Source: Halostella limicola (GTDB lineage Archaea; Halobacteriota; Halobacteria; Halobacteriales; Natronoarchaeaceae). From it: a stretch of DNA of 64,000 bases. The translations under genes and the position numbers were made by a program. Location of the stretch: assembly GCF_003675875.1 (NCBI RefSeq), contig NZ_RCDI01000004.1, forward strand, positions 1 to 64,000, read 5' to 3'. A model generated the notes under the pieces. It saw only the letters and a program-made list of their open reading frames with translations, searched no databases and was not told where the DNA came from. Positions 17,147 through 24,330 of the stretch are shown piece by piece (the stretch's first letter is position 1; each line of letters opens with the position of its first letter).

Positions 17147-18726
17147 GCGTGTTCGACCGAGTGACGGAGCTGAAGGAGCGCGGCGAGCCGGCCGCCATGC
17201 TGACGATCGTCGAGAAGGACGGGAGCGCGCCCCGGGACGTCGGCGACCGGATGCTCGTCACCGCGGACGACGAGTACGGGACGATCGGCGGCGGAACCGT
17301 CGAGCACCTCGCCGTTGAGGACGCGCGAGCGGTGCTCGCGGACGAGGCCGTCCCCGGCGTCAGGACCTACGAGCTCGAACCCGGTGGCAACACCGGCATG
17401 GTCTGTGGCGGGTCGATGGACGTCTTCGTCGAGCGGATACGCGGGAGGGCACGGCTCTACGTCGCCGGCGCCGGCCACATCAGCGTCGAACTGGCCCCGC
17501 TCGCACAGCGGCTGGGCTACGACGTGACGGTCGTCGACGACCGCGAGGAGTACGCCGACCCCGAGAACTTCCCGGACGCGACGGACGTGATCCACGGGGA
17601 CTACGGGGAGACACTGTCGGAACTGCCGATGACCGCCGAGACCTCCGTGGCCGTCGCGACCCGGAGCGGGACGTTCGACCGGCGCGCCGTCGCCGCCGCG
17701 CTCGACGGCGGCGCGGGCTACGTGGGCCTCGTCGCCAGCGAGACGAAGACGGACCACGTCGTCGAGTCGCTCGCCGAGGAGGGGTACGACCGCCGCGACC
17801 TCGCCCGCGTCAGGGCGCCGGTCGGCCTCGACCTCGGCGGGAGCGGCCCGGCGGACGTCGCGCTCGCGATCCTCTCGGAGGTGAACGCGGACCGCTACGG
17901 CGCCTCCGGGCGGCGTGCGACGCGGCTGGACCTCGACGACCTCGTCGTGGTCCGGGGCGGCGGCGACCTCGGGAGCGGCGTCGTCTACCGGCTGCATCAG
18001 GCGGGGTTCCCGGTCGTGGTGACGGAGGTCCCGCGGCCGACCGTCGTCCGGCGGGCGGTGGCGTTCGGCGCCGCGATGTACGAGGACGAGGTCTCGATCG
18101 AGGGCGTCGACGCCCGGCGGGCCGCGGACGTGGACGAGGCGATCGGGGTCCTCGAAGACGACGCAGTGCCGGTGCTCGCGGACCCGGACGCCGCGATCGC
18201 GTCGGAGCTCGACGCGGCCGTGCTCGTCGACGCGATCATGGCGAAGGGACGCACAGACACCGGAACGCGCCGCGACGACGCGGACGTGGTTATCGGCCTC
18301 GGACCCGGGTTCGAGGCCGGCGAGGACGTCGACGCGGTGGTCGAGACCGACCGCGGGCACGAGCTCGGGCGGGCCATCTACGAGGGGCGGGCGAACCCGT
18401 ACGACGGAGAACCGGGCGAGCGCCGCGGCTACACGCACGAGCGCGTGCTGCGCGCCCCCGGCGAGGGGCCGTGGGAGCCGGTCGTCGAGATCGGCGACCT
18501 CGTGTCCGCGGGCGACACCGTCGGTCACGTCGGTGAACGCGCCGTGAAAAGCGAGATAGACGGCCTCGTGCGCGGGCTCGTCCACGCCGGGCTCGACGTC
18601 GAAGAGGGGACGAAACTCGGCGACGTCGACCCGCGCGGCGAGGACGTCGACCCCGCGAAGATATCGGACAAGGCGCTCTGTCTCGGCGGCGGCGCGCTGG
18701 AGGCCGTGCTGAAGCTCAGCGACTGA
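17143..18726 (+). CDS. XdhC-YqeB fusion, Mo-cofactor sulfur/selenium maturation protein
   Basis: 527 aa, two known families fused. Residues 1-240 are XdhC/CoxI: AMLTIVEKDGSAPRDVGDRM, TIGGGTVE, GMVCGGSMDVF (Cys88), then a Rossmann domain from RLYVAGAGHISVELAPLA. XdhC binds the Mo cofactor and promotes its sulfuration before insertion. Residues about 265-527 match YqeB (EF2563 family), beginning LVVVRGGGDLGSGVVYRLHQAGF and ending ISDKALCLGGGALEAVL; YqeB is a marker of selenium-dependent Mo hydroxylase loci. In bacteria these are separate genes. It is last in the dsrEFH operon and overlaps the convergent selD by 11 bp at the 3' ends. The cytoplasmic role is preparing a chalcogen-ligated cofactor for the two hydroxylases. 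Confidence 0.86.
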   Translation: MSVFDRVTELKERGEPAAMLTIVEKDGSAPRDVGDRMLVTADDEYGTIGGGTVEHLAVEDARAVLADEAVPGVRTYELEPGGNTGMVCGGSMDVFVERIRGRARLYVAGAGHISVELAPLAQRLGYDVTVVDDREEYADPENFPDATDVIHGDYGETLSELPMTAETSVAVATRSGTFDRRAVAAALDGGAGYVGLVASETKTDHVVESLAEEGYDRRDLARVRAPVGLDLGGSGPADVALAILSEVNADRYGASGRRATRLDLDDLVVVRGGGDLGSGVVYRLHQAGFPVVVTEVPRPTVVRRAVAFGAAMYEDEVSIEGVDARRAADVDEAIGVLEDDAVPVLADPDAAIASELDAAVLVDAIMAKGRTDTGTRRDDADVVIGLGPGFEAGEDVDAVVETDRGHELGRAIYEGRANPYDGEPGERRGYTHERVLRAPGEGPWEPVVEIGDLVSAGDTVGHVGERAVKSEIDGLVRGLVHAGLDVEEGTKLGDVDPRGEDVDPAKISDKALCLGGGALEAVLKLSD

Positions 18727-19744
18727 TCCGCTCTATCGTCGGGTCCGAGAGCGCGACACCGGATCCCTCCGTGACGCGGCCGACCCGCCAGTAGAAGACG
18801 CCGGCGTCGTCGAGGCGCGCTTCGAGGTCGGCGGCGCGCTCGTCAGGGACCGACAGCAGCAGGCCGCCGCTCGTCTCCGCGCTCTCGCCGTCCTCCAGCC
18901 CGTAGCCGAACAGCCGGGAGAGCTCCGGGCTCCCCGCCACGACCGGTAGCCGCGTCACCTCGACCCCGACGCCGGAGTTCTCCGCGAGGACCCGGGCCTG
19001 CCCGGCGAGGCCGAACCCGGTGACGTCCGTCGCCGCGGTCGCGAGGCCCCGCGCGGCCGCGGCGGCGTCGCGATTCGGGGTCGTCATCCAGGCCAGCGCC
19101 TCGTTGCCGATCCGCTCGACGGGCCGGCCCGCGGTCTCCCGCACGAGGTCACCGAACTCGTCGTCGGAGACGCGGAGCGCGCCCATCGCCGACTGCGTCC
19201 CCAGCGGTTTCGTGAGGTACAGGCGGTCGCCGGGCGTCGCCCCGCGCGAGGTGAGCAGGTCCTCGGGCGCGGCCGTCGCCGAGACGGCCCCGCCGGCGAA
19301 GGGCCACGGGTTCGTGATCGTGTGACCGCCGGCGACCACGCCGCCCATCCGGTCGATGGCGTCGGTGATGCCGGCCAAGATCGCGGGCGCCGCCTCGGTC
19401 ACCGCCCGCGGGAGCCCGAGGACGACGAGACAGTCGAGGTTCTCCGTCGCCCCGGTCGCGAAGGCGTCGCTGGCGGCGTTGCACGCGGCGACGCGGCCGA
19501 AGTCGTACGGGTCGTCGACGATCGGGGTGAAGAAGTCGACCGTCGAGACCAGCGCCAGGTCGTCGGTCAGCCGCCGCGCCGCGGCGTCCTCGCCGACGCC
19601 GAACAGGAGCTCGTCTCGGTCCTCGGTCAGGCCCGCTTCCCCGAGCAGCGAGTCGAGTTCGCCCTGGCCGACCTTGCAGGAACAGCCGTGCAGGTCGGCG
19701 TACTCGGTGAGGCGGACGGGCCCGTCGTCGGGGGTGTCGGCCAT
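18716..19744 (-). CDS. selD: Selenophosphate synthetase (selenide, water dikinase)
   Basis: 342 aa, of usual length. It makes selenophosphate from selenide and ATP. The N-terminal catalytic motif LHGCSCKVGQGEL has Cys21 and Lys24, matching Cys17 and Lys20 of the E. coli enzyme, with Cys rather than selenocysteine. The Mg/ATP sites show DDLALVSTVDFFTPIVDDPYDFG and NAASDAFATGA, and later VVAGGHTI and ATDVTGFGLAGQA. No selA, selB or tRNA-Sec gene is visible in the window, so in this context it is an orphan SelD of the type linked to selenium-dependent Mo hydroxylases. It starts 3 nt after the TusA-like gene, forming an operon with it. Confidence 0.93.
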   Translation of the reverse strand: MADTPDDGPVRLTEYADLHGCSCKVGQGELDSLLGEAGLTEDRDELLFGVGEDAAARRLTDDLALVSTVDFFTPIVDDPYDFGRVAACNAASDAFATGATENLDCLVVLGLPRAVTEAAPAILAGITDAIDRMGGVVAGGHTITNPWPFAGGAVSATAAPEDLLTSRGATPGDRLYLTKPLGTQSAMGALRVSDDEFGDLVRETAGRPVERIGNEALAWMTTPNRDAAAAARGLATAATDVTGFGLAGQARVLAENSGVGVEVTRLPVVAGSPELSRLFGYGLEDGESAETSGGLLLSVPDERAADLEARLDDAGVFYWRVGRVTEGSGVALSDPTIERISR

Positions 19745-19747
19745 CGA

Positions 19748-19996
19748 TCACCCCTCCGGTATCTCGGCGTCCTCGGTCACCTCGATGTGCAGCTCGAAGG
19801 CGTCGCCGTCGCCGCTCTCCTCGGCGTCGGTGACGACGAACCCGCGCTTGCGACACATGCGGCGGAGGTTGCGCTCCGCGGGCGGGTAGTCGCCACGCAC
19901 TTGGAGTTCGTCGCCCGCCTCCAGTTCGGACAGCTGCTGACGGACGATCAGCGCCGGGCGGGGGCAGATCTCGCCGCGGACATCCACGCGCGTCAT
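19748..19996 (-). CDS. TusA/YedF-like sulfur (selenium) carrier, paralogue 1
   Basis: 82 aa TusA-fold protein. The motif GEICPRPALIVRQQL carries the conserved CPxP Cys (Cys11) that bears persulfide in TusA. A second conserved-looking Cys sits at residue 48 in DYPPAERNLRRMCRKRGF, a segment shared with the second paralogue (33062). It is co-transcribed with selD (3-nt gap), as yedF is in bacterial selenium loci, so it may carry selenium or sulfur for SelD or for the Mo cofactor. ATG 19996 matches the family N-terminus. The cargo is inferred. Confidence 0.8.
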   Translation of the reverse strand: MTRVDVRGEICPRPALIVRQQLSELEAGDELQVRGDYPPAERNLRRMCRKRGFVVTDAEESGDGDAFELHIEVTEDAEIPEG

Positions 19997-20060
19997 GTGC
20001 GACCAATACGCGGACCGTTCGCAAAACGGTATCGGCTCGGGCCCCGCAGCGTGCGCCACA

Positions 20061-20070
20061 AAGGTATTTG
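20061..20070 (+). promoter_or_regulatory. TATA-like box of yqeC
   Basis: AAGGTATTTG centred about 28 nt before the ATG at 20094, in the 97-nt divergent region between the TusA-like gene and yqeC. Confidence 0.5.
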
Positions 20071-20093
20071 TCCCCCGGCGCGGGAGAGGAAGT

Positions 20094-20870
20094 ATGCGAC
20101 TGTCCGACGCGCTGGAGCTCGGCGACCGGGAGCTCGTCGCGTTCGTCGGGGCCGGCGGGAAGAAGACGGCGATGCGGCGGCTCGCGTCGGAGGGCGACGA
20201 GCGCGGCCGCGACGTGGGCTACACGACGACCACGCAGATGCCGCCCCCGCCCGACCTCCCGCTGACGGTGACGGACCTGAACGCGCATCCGTACGCGCTC
20301 GCCGAGCGCGAGCCCCCGGTCGCGTTCGCGAGGGAGTGGGTGCGCGACCCGGAGCGGGTCGACCGCAAGGTGCGGGGCTTCGACCCCTCGACGCTGAAGT
20401 CGGCGTTCGACAGGGGGACGTTCGACTGGCTCCTCGTGAAGGCCGACGGCGCGCGCATGCGGGAGTTCAAAGCGCCCGGCTCCGGCGAACCGGTCGTGCC
20501 GGAGGGGACGACCCGCGTCGTCCCGGTCGCCTCCGTCGCGGCCGTCGGGGAACCGCTCACGGCGGAGGCGGTCCATCGCCCCGAGCGCGTCGCGTCGATC
20601 GCCGGGTGCTCCGTCGGCGACACGATCACCCCGGAGGTCGTCGGAGCGGTGCTCGCCAGTCGGGACGGCGGACTGAAGCACGCGCCCGACTCGGCGACCG
20701 TCACGCCGGTCGTGAACAAGGCCGACACGCCCGACGCGCGGGAGACCGCGCGGGCGATCCTGGAACGCGCGTTCGAGGGTACTGCCCGGTTCTCGCGGGG
20801 GCTCGTGACGTCGTTCGAGGCGGACGTCTGCCTCGCCGTGGACGGCCGCCCGCCCCGTCGACGGGCCTGA
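20094..20870 (+). CDS. yqeC: YqeC-like selenium-dependent hydroxylase accessory protein
   Basis: 258 aa. The start DRELVAFVGAGGKKTAMRRLA holds the P-loop-like GAGGKKT (residues 19-25) of the YqeC family; later blocks are VGYTTTTQMPPP, WLLVKADGARMREFKAPGSGEPVVP, TRVVPVASVAAVGEPL and VTPVVNKADTP (an NKxD-like element). YqeC occurs almost only in loci with SelD, YqeB and Mo hydroxylases; its biochemical role is unknown but the motifs suggest nucleotide binding. It is divergent from selD and followed 80 nt downstream by the cysteine-synthase-like gene. Confidence 0.82.
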   Translation: MRLSDALELGDRELVAFVGAGGKKTAMRRLASEGDERGRDVGYTTTTQMPPPPDLPLTVTDLNAHPYALAEREPPVAFAREWVRDPERVDRKVRGFDPSTLKSAFDRGTFDWLLVKADGARMREFKAPGSGEPVVPEGTTRVVPVASVAAVGEPLTAEAVHRPERVASIAGCSVGDTITPEVVGAVLASRDGGLKHAPDSATVTPVVNKADTPDARETARAILERAFEGTARFSRGLVTSFEADVCLAVDGRPPRRRA

Positions 20871-20950
20871 CCGACGAAGTCCCCCTGTCCGCCGACAGTT
20901 CCTGCCGTCACCACGGAATACTTTTGTTTCGCCGGTGAGATCCTCACCGA

Positions 20951-21997
20951 ATGACCGTGAGAGATCCGAGTGCGGACGGCGAGGGGACCCACATCTTCGA
21001 CTGCATCGGCGACACGCCGCTGGTCGAACTGGAGAACGCGAGCGCGGGCGTCGACGCGACGATCTACGCGAAACTGGAGTTCGTCAACCCGTCGGGGAGC
21101 GTCAAGGACCGCATCTACCGCGAGATGATCACCGCCGCGGAGGAACGGGGCGACCTCGACGGCGACACGGAGATCCTGGAGTGCTCGACGGGCAACGCCG
21201 GGATCGCCTGCACGTTCGTCGGGACGAGGCTCGGCTACGACGTGACGATCGTCATGCCGGAGGGGATGAGCGAGGAGCGCAAGAAGTGCATCCGAGCGTA
21301 CGGCGGGACGCTCGTCGAGACGCCGGGCGGCGAGAGCGACGTCGACCTCGCCATGGACCGCGTCGACGAGCTCCGCGAGGAGAACCCCGGCCGCTACTGG
21401 TTCCCCAACCAGTTCAGCAACGCGGACAACCCGGCGGCTCACGAGAAGACGACCGGCCCGGAGATCCTCGACCAGCTCGGGGGAGCGCCGGACGCGTTCG
21501 TCGCCGGGCAGGGGACCGGTGGGACAGTCACCGGCGTCGGCCGCGCGCTCGTCGACGAGGACCCCGACACCGCGATATACGCGCTCGAACCCGCCGAGGC
21601 GCCGCTGCTCTCCTGCAAGCAGTGGGGCACGCACGAGATCGAGGGCATCGGCGACGGGTTCGTCCCGGAGAACCTGGACCCGACCCTCATGGACGGCGTG
21701 GTGTCGCTCGAGAGCCAGGCGGCCATCGACAGGGCCCGCTCGCTGGCCGAGTCCGAGGGGATCTTCTGCGGGATATCGAGCGGCGCGAACGTGGAGGGCT
21801 GCCGCCGCCTCGCGGAGGAGCGAGAGGACGTCGACGAGATCGTCACGATCATCTGCGACACCGGCCACCGGTACTTCACGACGAAGCTCTTCGAACCCGA
21901 CCACGAAATCGACGTCCCCGACCGCGACCACCCCCTCGACGACTACTCGAAGGAGGTACTGGCGGAACACCAGGACGACTGGCACATCGTGGAGTAG
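20951..21997 (+). CDS. PLP-dependent cysteine synthase family protein
   Basis: 348 aa, fold-type II PLP enzyme of the O-acetylserine sulfhydrylase / cystathionine beta-synthase group. IGDTPLVELENA, FVNPSGSVKDRIYREMI (PLP Lys), CSTGNAGIACTFVG and AGQGTGGTVTGVGRAL are the family's substrate and phosphate loops. ATG 20951 is about 28 nt after TATA-like AATACTTTTG (20918-20927). It lies between yqeC and mocA. Cysteine synthesis, or handling of sulfide/selenide for the adjacent system, are both possible. E. coli SDMH loci carry a different PLP enzyme (YgeX, diaminopropionate ammonia-lyase), so a lyase role is another option. Confidence 0.8.
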   Translation: MTVRDPSADGEGTHIFDCIGDTPLVELENASAGVDATIYAKLEFVNPSGSVKDRIYREMITAAEERGDLDGDTEILECSTGNAGIACTFVGTRLGYDVTIVMPEGMSEERKKCIRAYGGTLVETPGGESDVDLAMDRVDELREENPGRYWFPNQFSNADNPAAHEKTTGPEILDQLGGAPDAFVAGQGTGGTVTGVGRALVDEDPDTAIYALEPAEAPLLSCKQWGTHEIEGIGDGFVPENLDPTLMDGVVSLESQAAIDRARSLAESEGIFCGISSGANVEGCRRLAEEREDVDEIVTIICDTGHRYFTTKLFEPDHEIDVPDRDHPLDDYSKEVLAEHQDDWHIVE

Positions 21998-22033
21998 GAA
22001 AAGAACCAGTACGGTTCGCCTCGAAGCGACGGT

Positions 22034-22678
22034 ATGCCCAACGCTCAAAACGTTCGCTCCGACGCCGCGGAGGGAGACCGGAACGACGGGCCGCGCCGGG
22101 TGGGCGGCGTGGTGCTCGCGGCGGGGAGGAGCAGCCGCTTCGAGGGCGGGAACAAGCTCCTCGCGGAGGTCGACGGCGTCCCCATCGTCGAGCGCGCGAC
22201 CCGGACGCTGCGCGAGTCGACCGTCGACGACGTCGCGGTCGTCGTCGGGCACGAGGCGTCGGCGGTCACCGACGCGCTCGCCGGGGTCGACGCGTCGGTT
22301 CTCCGGAACGAGAACTACGACGAGGGCCAGAGCACCTCGGTGCGGATCGGCGTCGAACTCGCCGAGCAGGAGGGCTGGGACGCCGTCGTCTTCATGCTCG
22401 GGGACATGCCGTTCGTCAGCCCGTCCACCGTCGACGCGGTGCGGGACGCGTACGAGGCGGGCGACGGAACGATCGTCGCCCCCGCGTACGAGGGGAAGCG
22501 AGGGAACCCCGTCCTGTTCGGACAGCCCCACTTCGACGACCTCGCGGCCGTCACCGGCGACCGGGGCGGTCGGCGGCTCATCGAGGAGTCCCCGGACGCT
22601 GCGCTCGTCGAGACCGACGACCCGGGCGTCACGAGAGACGTCGACTACGAGGCCGATCTGACCGCGTACACGGAGTGA
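22034..22678 (+). CDS. mocA: Molybdenum cofactor cytidylyltransferase, MocA-like
   Basis: 214 aa nucleotidyltransferase. After a 23-residue lead, GGVVLAAGRSSRFEGGNKLLAEVDG is the nucleotide-binding signature, followed by NENYDEGQSTSVRIGV, VVFMLGDMPFVSPSTVDAV (metal-binding Asp) and GNPVLFG. MocA attaches CMP to Mo-molybdopterin to give the MCD form used by bacterial xanthine dehydrogenase-type enzymes; the YgfJ branch belongs to SDMH loci. It lies 36 nt after the cysteine-synthase-like gene, probably in one transcript, and serves the hydroxylases at 9725-16108. Confidence 0.82.
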   Translation: MPNAQNVRSDAAEGDRNDGPRRVGGVVLAAGRSSRFEGGNKLLAEVDGVPIVERATRTLRESTVDDVAVVVGHEASAVTDALAGVDASVLRNENYDEGQSTSVRIGVELAEQEGWDAVVFMLGDMPFVSPSTVDAVRDAYEAGDGTIVAPAYEGKRGNPVLFGQPHFDDLAAVTGDRGGRRLIEESPDAALVETDDPGVTRDVDYEADLTAYTE

Positions 22679-22696
22679 CGAGGCACCGGAGCCTCG
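22679..22696 (+). terminator. Hairpin after mocA
   Basis: CGAGGC (22679-22684) and GCCTCG (22691-22696) with a 6-nt loop directly after the mocA stop; a second hairpin, GCGGTG/CACCGC, follows at 22701-22724. Confidence 0.45.
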
Positions 22697-23010
22697 GATA
22701 GCGGTGCGGACGGGGCGACACCGCACCTCTGAGGCCGCCGGCCTGCGATCTCCCTGACACCGGGCGAACCCCGACGAGGCTTGCCACAGATCTGCCAGAG
22801 CGTCGACCCACAGTTCCTCCCTTCCCGCCTCACACCGTCCCAGACAGAGAGCGACGCGCGACCGCCGCCGCGGCCCGTGTCGATCGTGTGGCAGCAGACA
22901 ACCGGATCGACAGACGTTCGGACCGAGATCGCCTGTTTTTGGCTCGGATGGTACTAAGTAGCACAGTCGCGTCCCCACTGTCGAAGGCGCGAGCGGAGGC
23001 GTATCCAACC
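22697..23010. other. Intergenic region upstream of the GNAT gene
   Basis: Over 300 nt without a gene. It contains TTGCCA and CTGCCA boxes 11 nt apart (22781-22797), and a TATA-like ACTAAGTA near 22953-22960 that may serve the acetyltransferase gene at 23011. Confidence 0.4.
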
Positions 23011-23820
23011 ATGGCATCAGGAGAGACCACCGGAAGTTCGAACGGCGAGGCGAGGGCGGTACAGGCGACCGCGGCGGGCGACAACCCGCTGCCGAACGAC
23101 GCGCAGCGGCGCGTGTACGAGTACGTAGCAGAGCGCGGGCCGGTACGGACCGACCGCGTCCGGCGGGCGCTGTTCCCCGGCGACAGGCGCGCGCTCCGCC
23201 AGCACCTGACGATGCTGAAGCGCCAGGGCGTCCTCGCCGAGGACGGCGACCGCGTCAGCGTCGCCGTCGACCTTGAGTATCTCGCGTCCCCGAAGACGGT
23301 CGATCCCGCCGGGCTCGACGGGCCGCTTCGGCTCCGGCCGGCGAACGAGGCCGACCGCGCGGAGCTAGTCGAGGTCGTGGAGTCGGTCGCAGGAGAGGGG
23401 ACACACGTCGACGCGGCGGAGTACGCGGCGGCGCTGTCGGCCCGCGGCGCGCTCCACCGGCGCGACGCGGAGCGCACCCGCGCCGTCTACGTCGCCACCG
23501 CCGACGACGCGCTCTGCGGGTGGGCACACGTCGAGGCGTCCGCGAAGTCGCGCCCCCGCCACACGGGCCGGCTCGCGGTCGGCGTCGTCGGGGACCGCCG
23601 CGGCGCGGGTGTCGGGACCCACCTGCTCGAGTACGCCACGGAGTGGGCCGCGTCACGTGACTACGAGAAGCTCTACCAGAACGTCCCGCGCTCGAACCAG
23701 TCGGGGATCGACTTCCTCACCGACCGCGGCTGGCAGGTGGAGGCGACGCGCGAGGACCACTACCGCCTCGACGGGAGCTACGTCGACGAAGTGATCCTGT
23801 CCCGCGCGATCGGCGACTGA
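23011..23820 (+). CDS. GNAT acetyltransferase with N-terminal winged helix
   Basis: 269 aa. Residues about 28-90 look like a winged-helix DNA-binding domain (LPNDAQRRVYEYVAERGPV, DRVRRALFPGD, LRQHLTMLKRQGVL), followed by a GNAT domain (residues 108-269) with the acetyl-CoA loop VVGDRRGAGVGTHLLEYATEWA and a terminal YRLDGSYVDEVILSR. The combination suggests a regulator-acetyltransferase or a fused regulatory enzyme; acceptor unknown. The ATG at 23011 was chosen over upstream starts because the preceding codons lack homology-like character. Confidence 0.72.
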   Translation: MASGETTGSSNGEARAVQATAAGDNPLPNDAQRRVYEYVAERGPVRTDRVRRALFPGDRRALRQHLTMLKRQGVLAEDGDRVSVAVDLEYLASPKTVDPAGLDGPLRLRPANEADRAELVEVVESVAGEGTHVDAAEYAAALSARGALHRRDAERTRAVYVATADDALCGWAHVEASAKSRPRHTGRLAVGVVGDRRGAGVGTHLLEYATEWAASRDYEKLYQNVPRSNQSGIDFLTDRGWQVEATREDHYRLDGSYVDEVILSRAIGD

Positions 23821-23836
23821 CGCCCAGAGAGAGGGC

Positions 23837-24076
23837 CTATTCGGCGACCACGACGCCCCAGGAGATACGGTCCCAGAGCCGCTCGTAGCCGTAGTACGTC
23901 CCGGTCTTCACGAGGTTCGCAGCGAGTCCGATGTTCAGCGCGTCGCCGGCGTCGCCGACGACGACCCACGCGACGGCGACGGTGATCAGGAGCATGAGCA
24001 GCCGGTAACAGAGAGTCTTCACGATCGCCCGCAGGCGGTTCTGGTGCGGGCGCCGGAACGCGCTTCCCGTGGCCAT
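23837..24076 (-). CDS. DUF2061 small membrane protein
   Basis: 79 aa. The family pattern is clear: an N-terminal basic stretch, AIVKTLCYRLLMLLITVAVAWVV as first membrane segment, then LNIGLAANLVKTGTYYGYERLWDRISWG with the YYxxERxWxRI/WG signature. Function unknown. ATG 24076 is about 30 nt after the TATA-like TACTTTTTTC (24101-24110). Converges with the acetyltransferase gene. Confidence 0.72.
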   Translation of the reverse strand: MATGSAFRRPHQNRLRAIVKTLCYRLLMLLITVAVAWVVVGDAGDALNIGLAANLVKTGTYYGYERLWDRISWGVVVAE

Positions 24077-24330
24077 GCCCACATCTTTCGAAGCGAGGGA
24101 GAAAAAAGTAACTCACGGGGATTACTCTACCCCAATTACGAAACTTGTTTCGGTTACACAATCGGCCACGCCCCCCATCCGTTCCCGAACGGCCTGTGTC
24201 GATAGCTCGCGGGTGCCGCCGCGACACATCGTCCGCAACCGGTTTGCCACGGCGTTTGCGAGGCCGCGGCGACGTGGCCGGTCGGCGAGAAGAAGGGGCG
24301 ACTCGATGCGGTCGCCCCGTCGGCGCGGAC
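24077..24330. other. Intergenic region with paired TTTGC motifs
   Basis: 254 nt between DUF2061 and adenine deaminase. It has TTTGCCA at 24243-24249 and TTTGCG at 24255-24260; the 15-mer TGCCACGGCGTTTGC here (24245-24259) recurs exactly as its reverse complement at 36272-36286. Confidence 0.45.

Noticed and set aside
18716-19744. SelD as part of a selenocysteine pathway
   Set aside because: No selA/selB/tRNA-Sec features or in-frame TGA in the visible enzymes; the formate dehydrogenase has Cys at the Mo ligand. The SDMH reading is better supported, though the genome outside the window is unseen.
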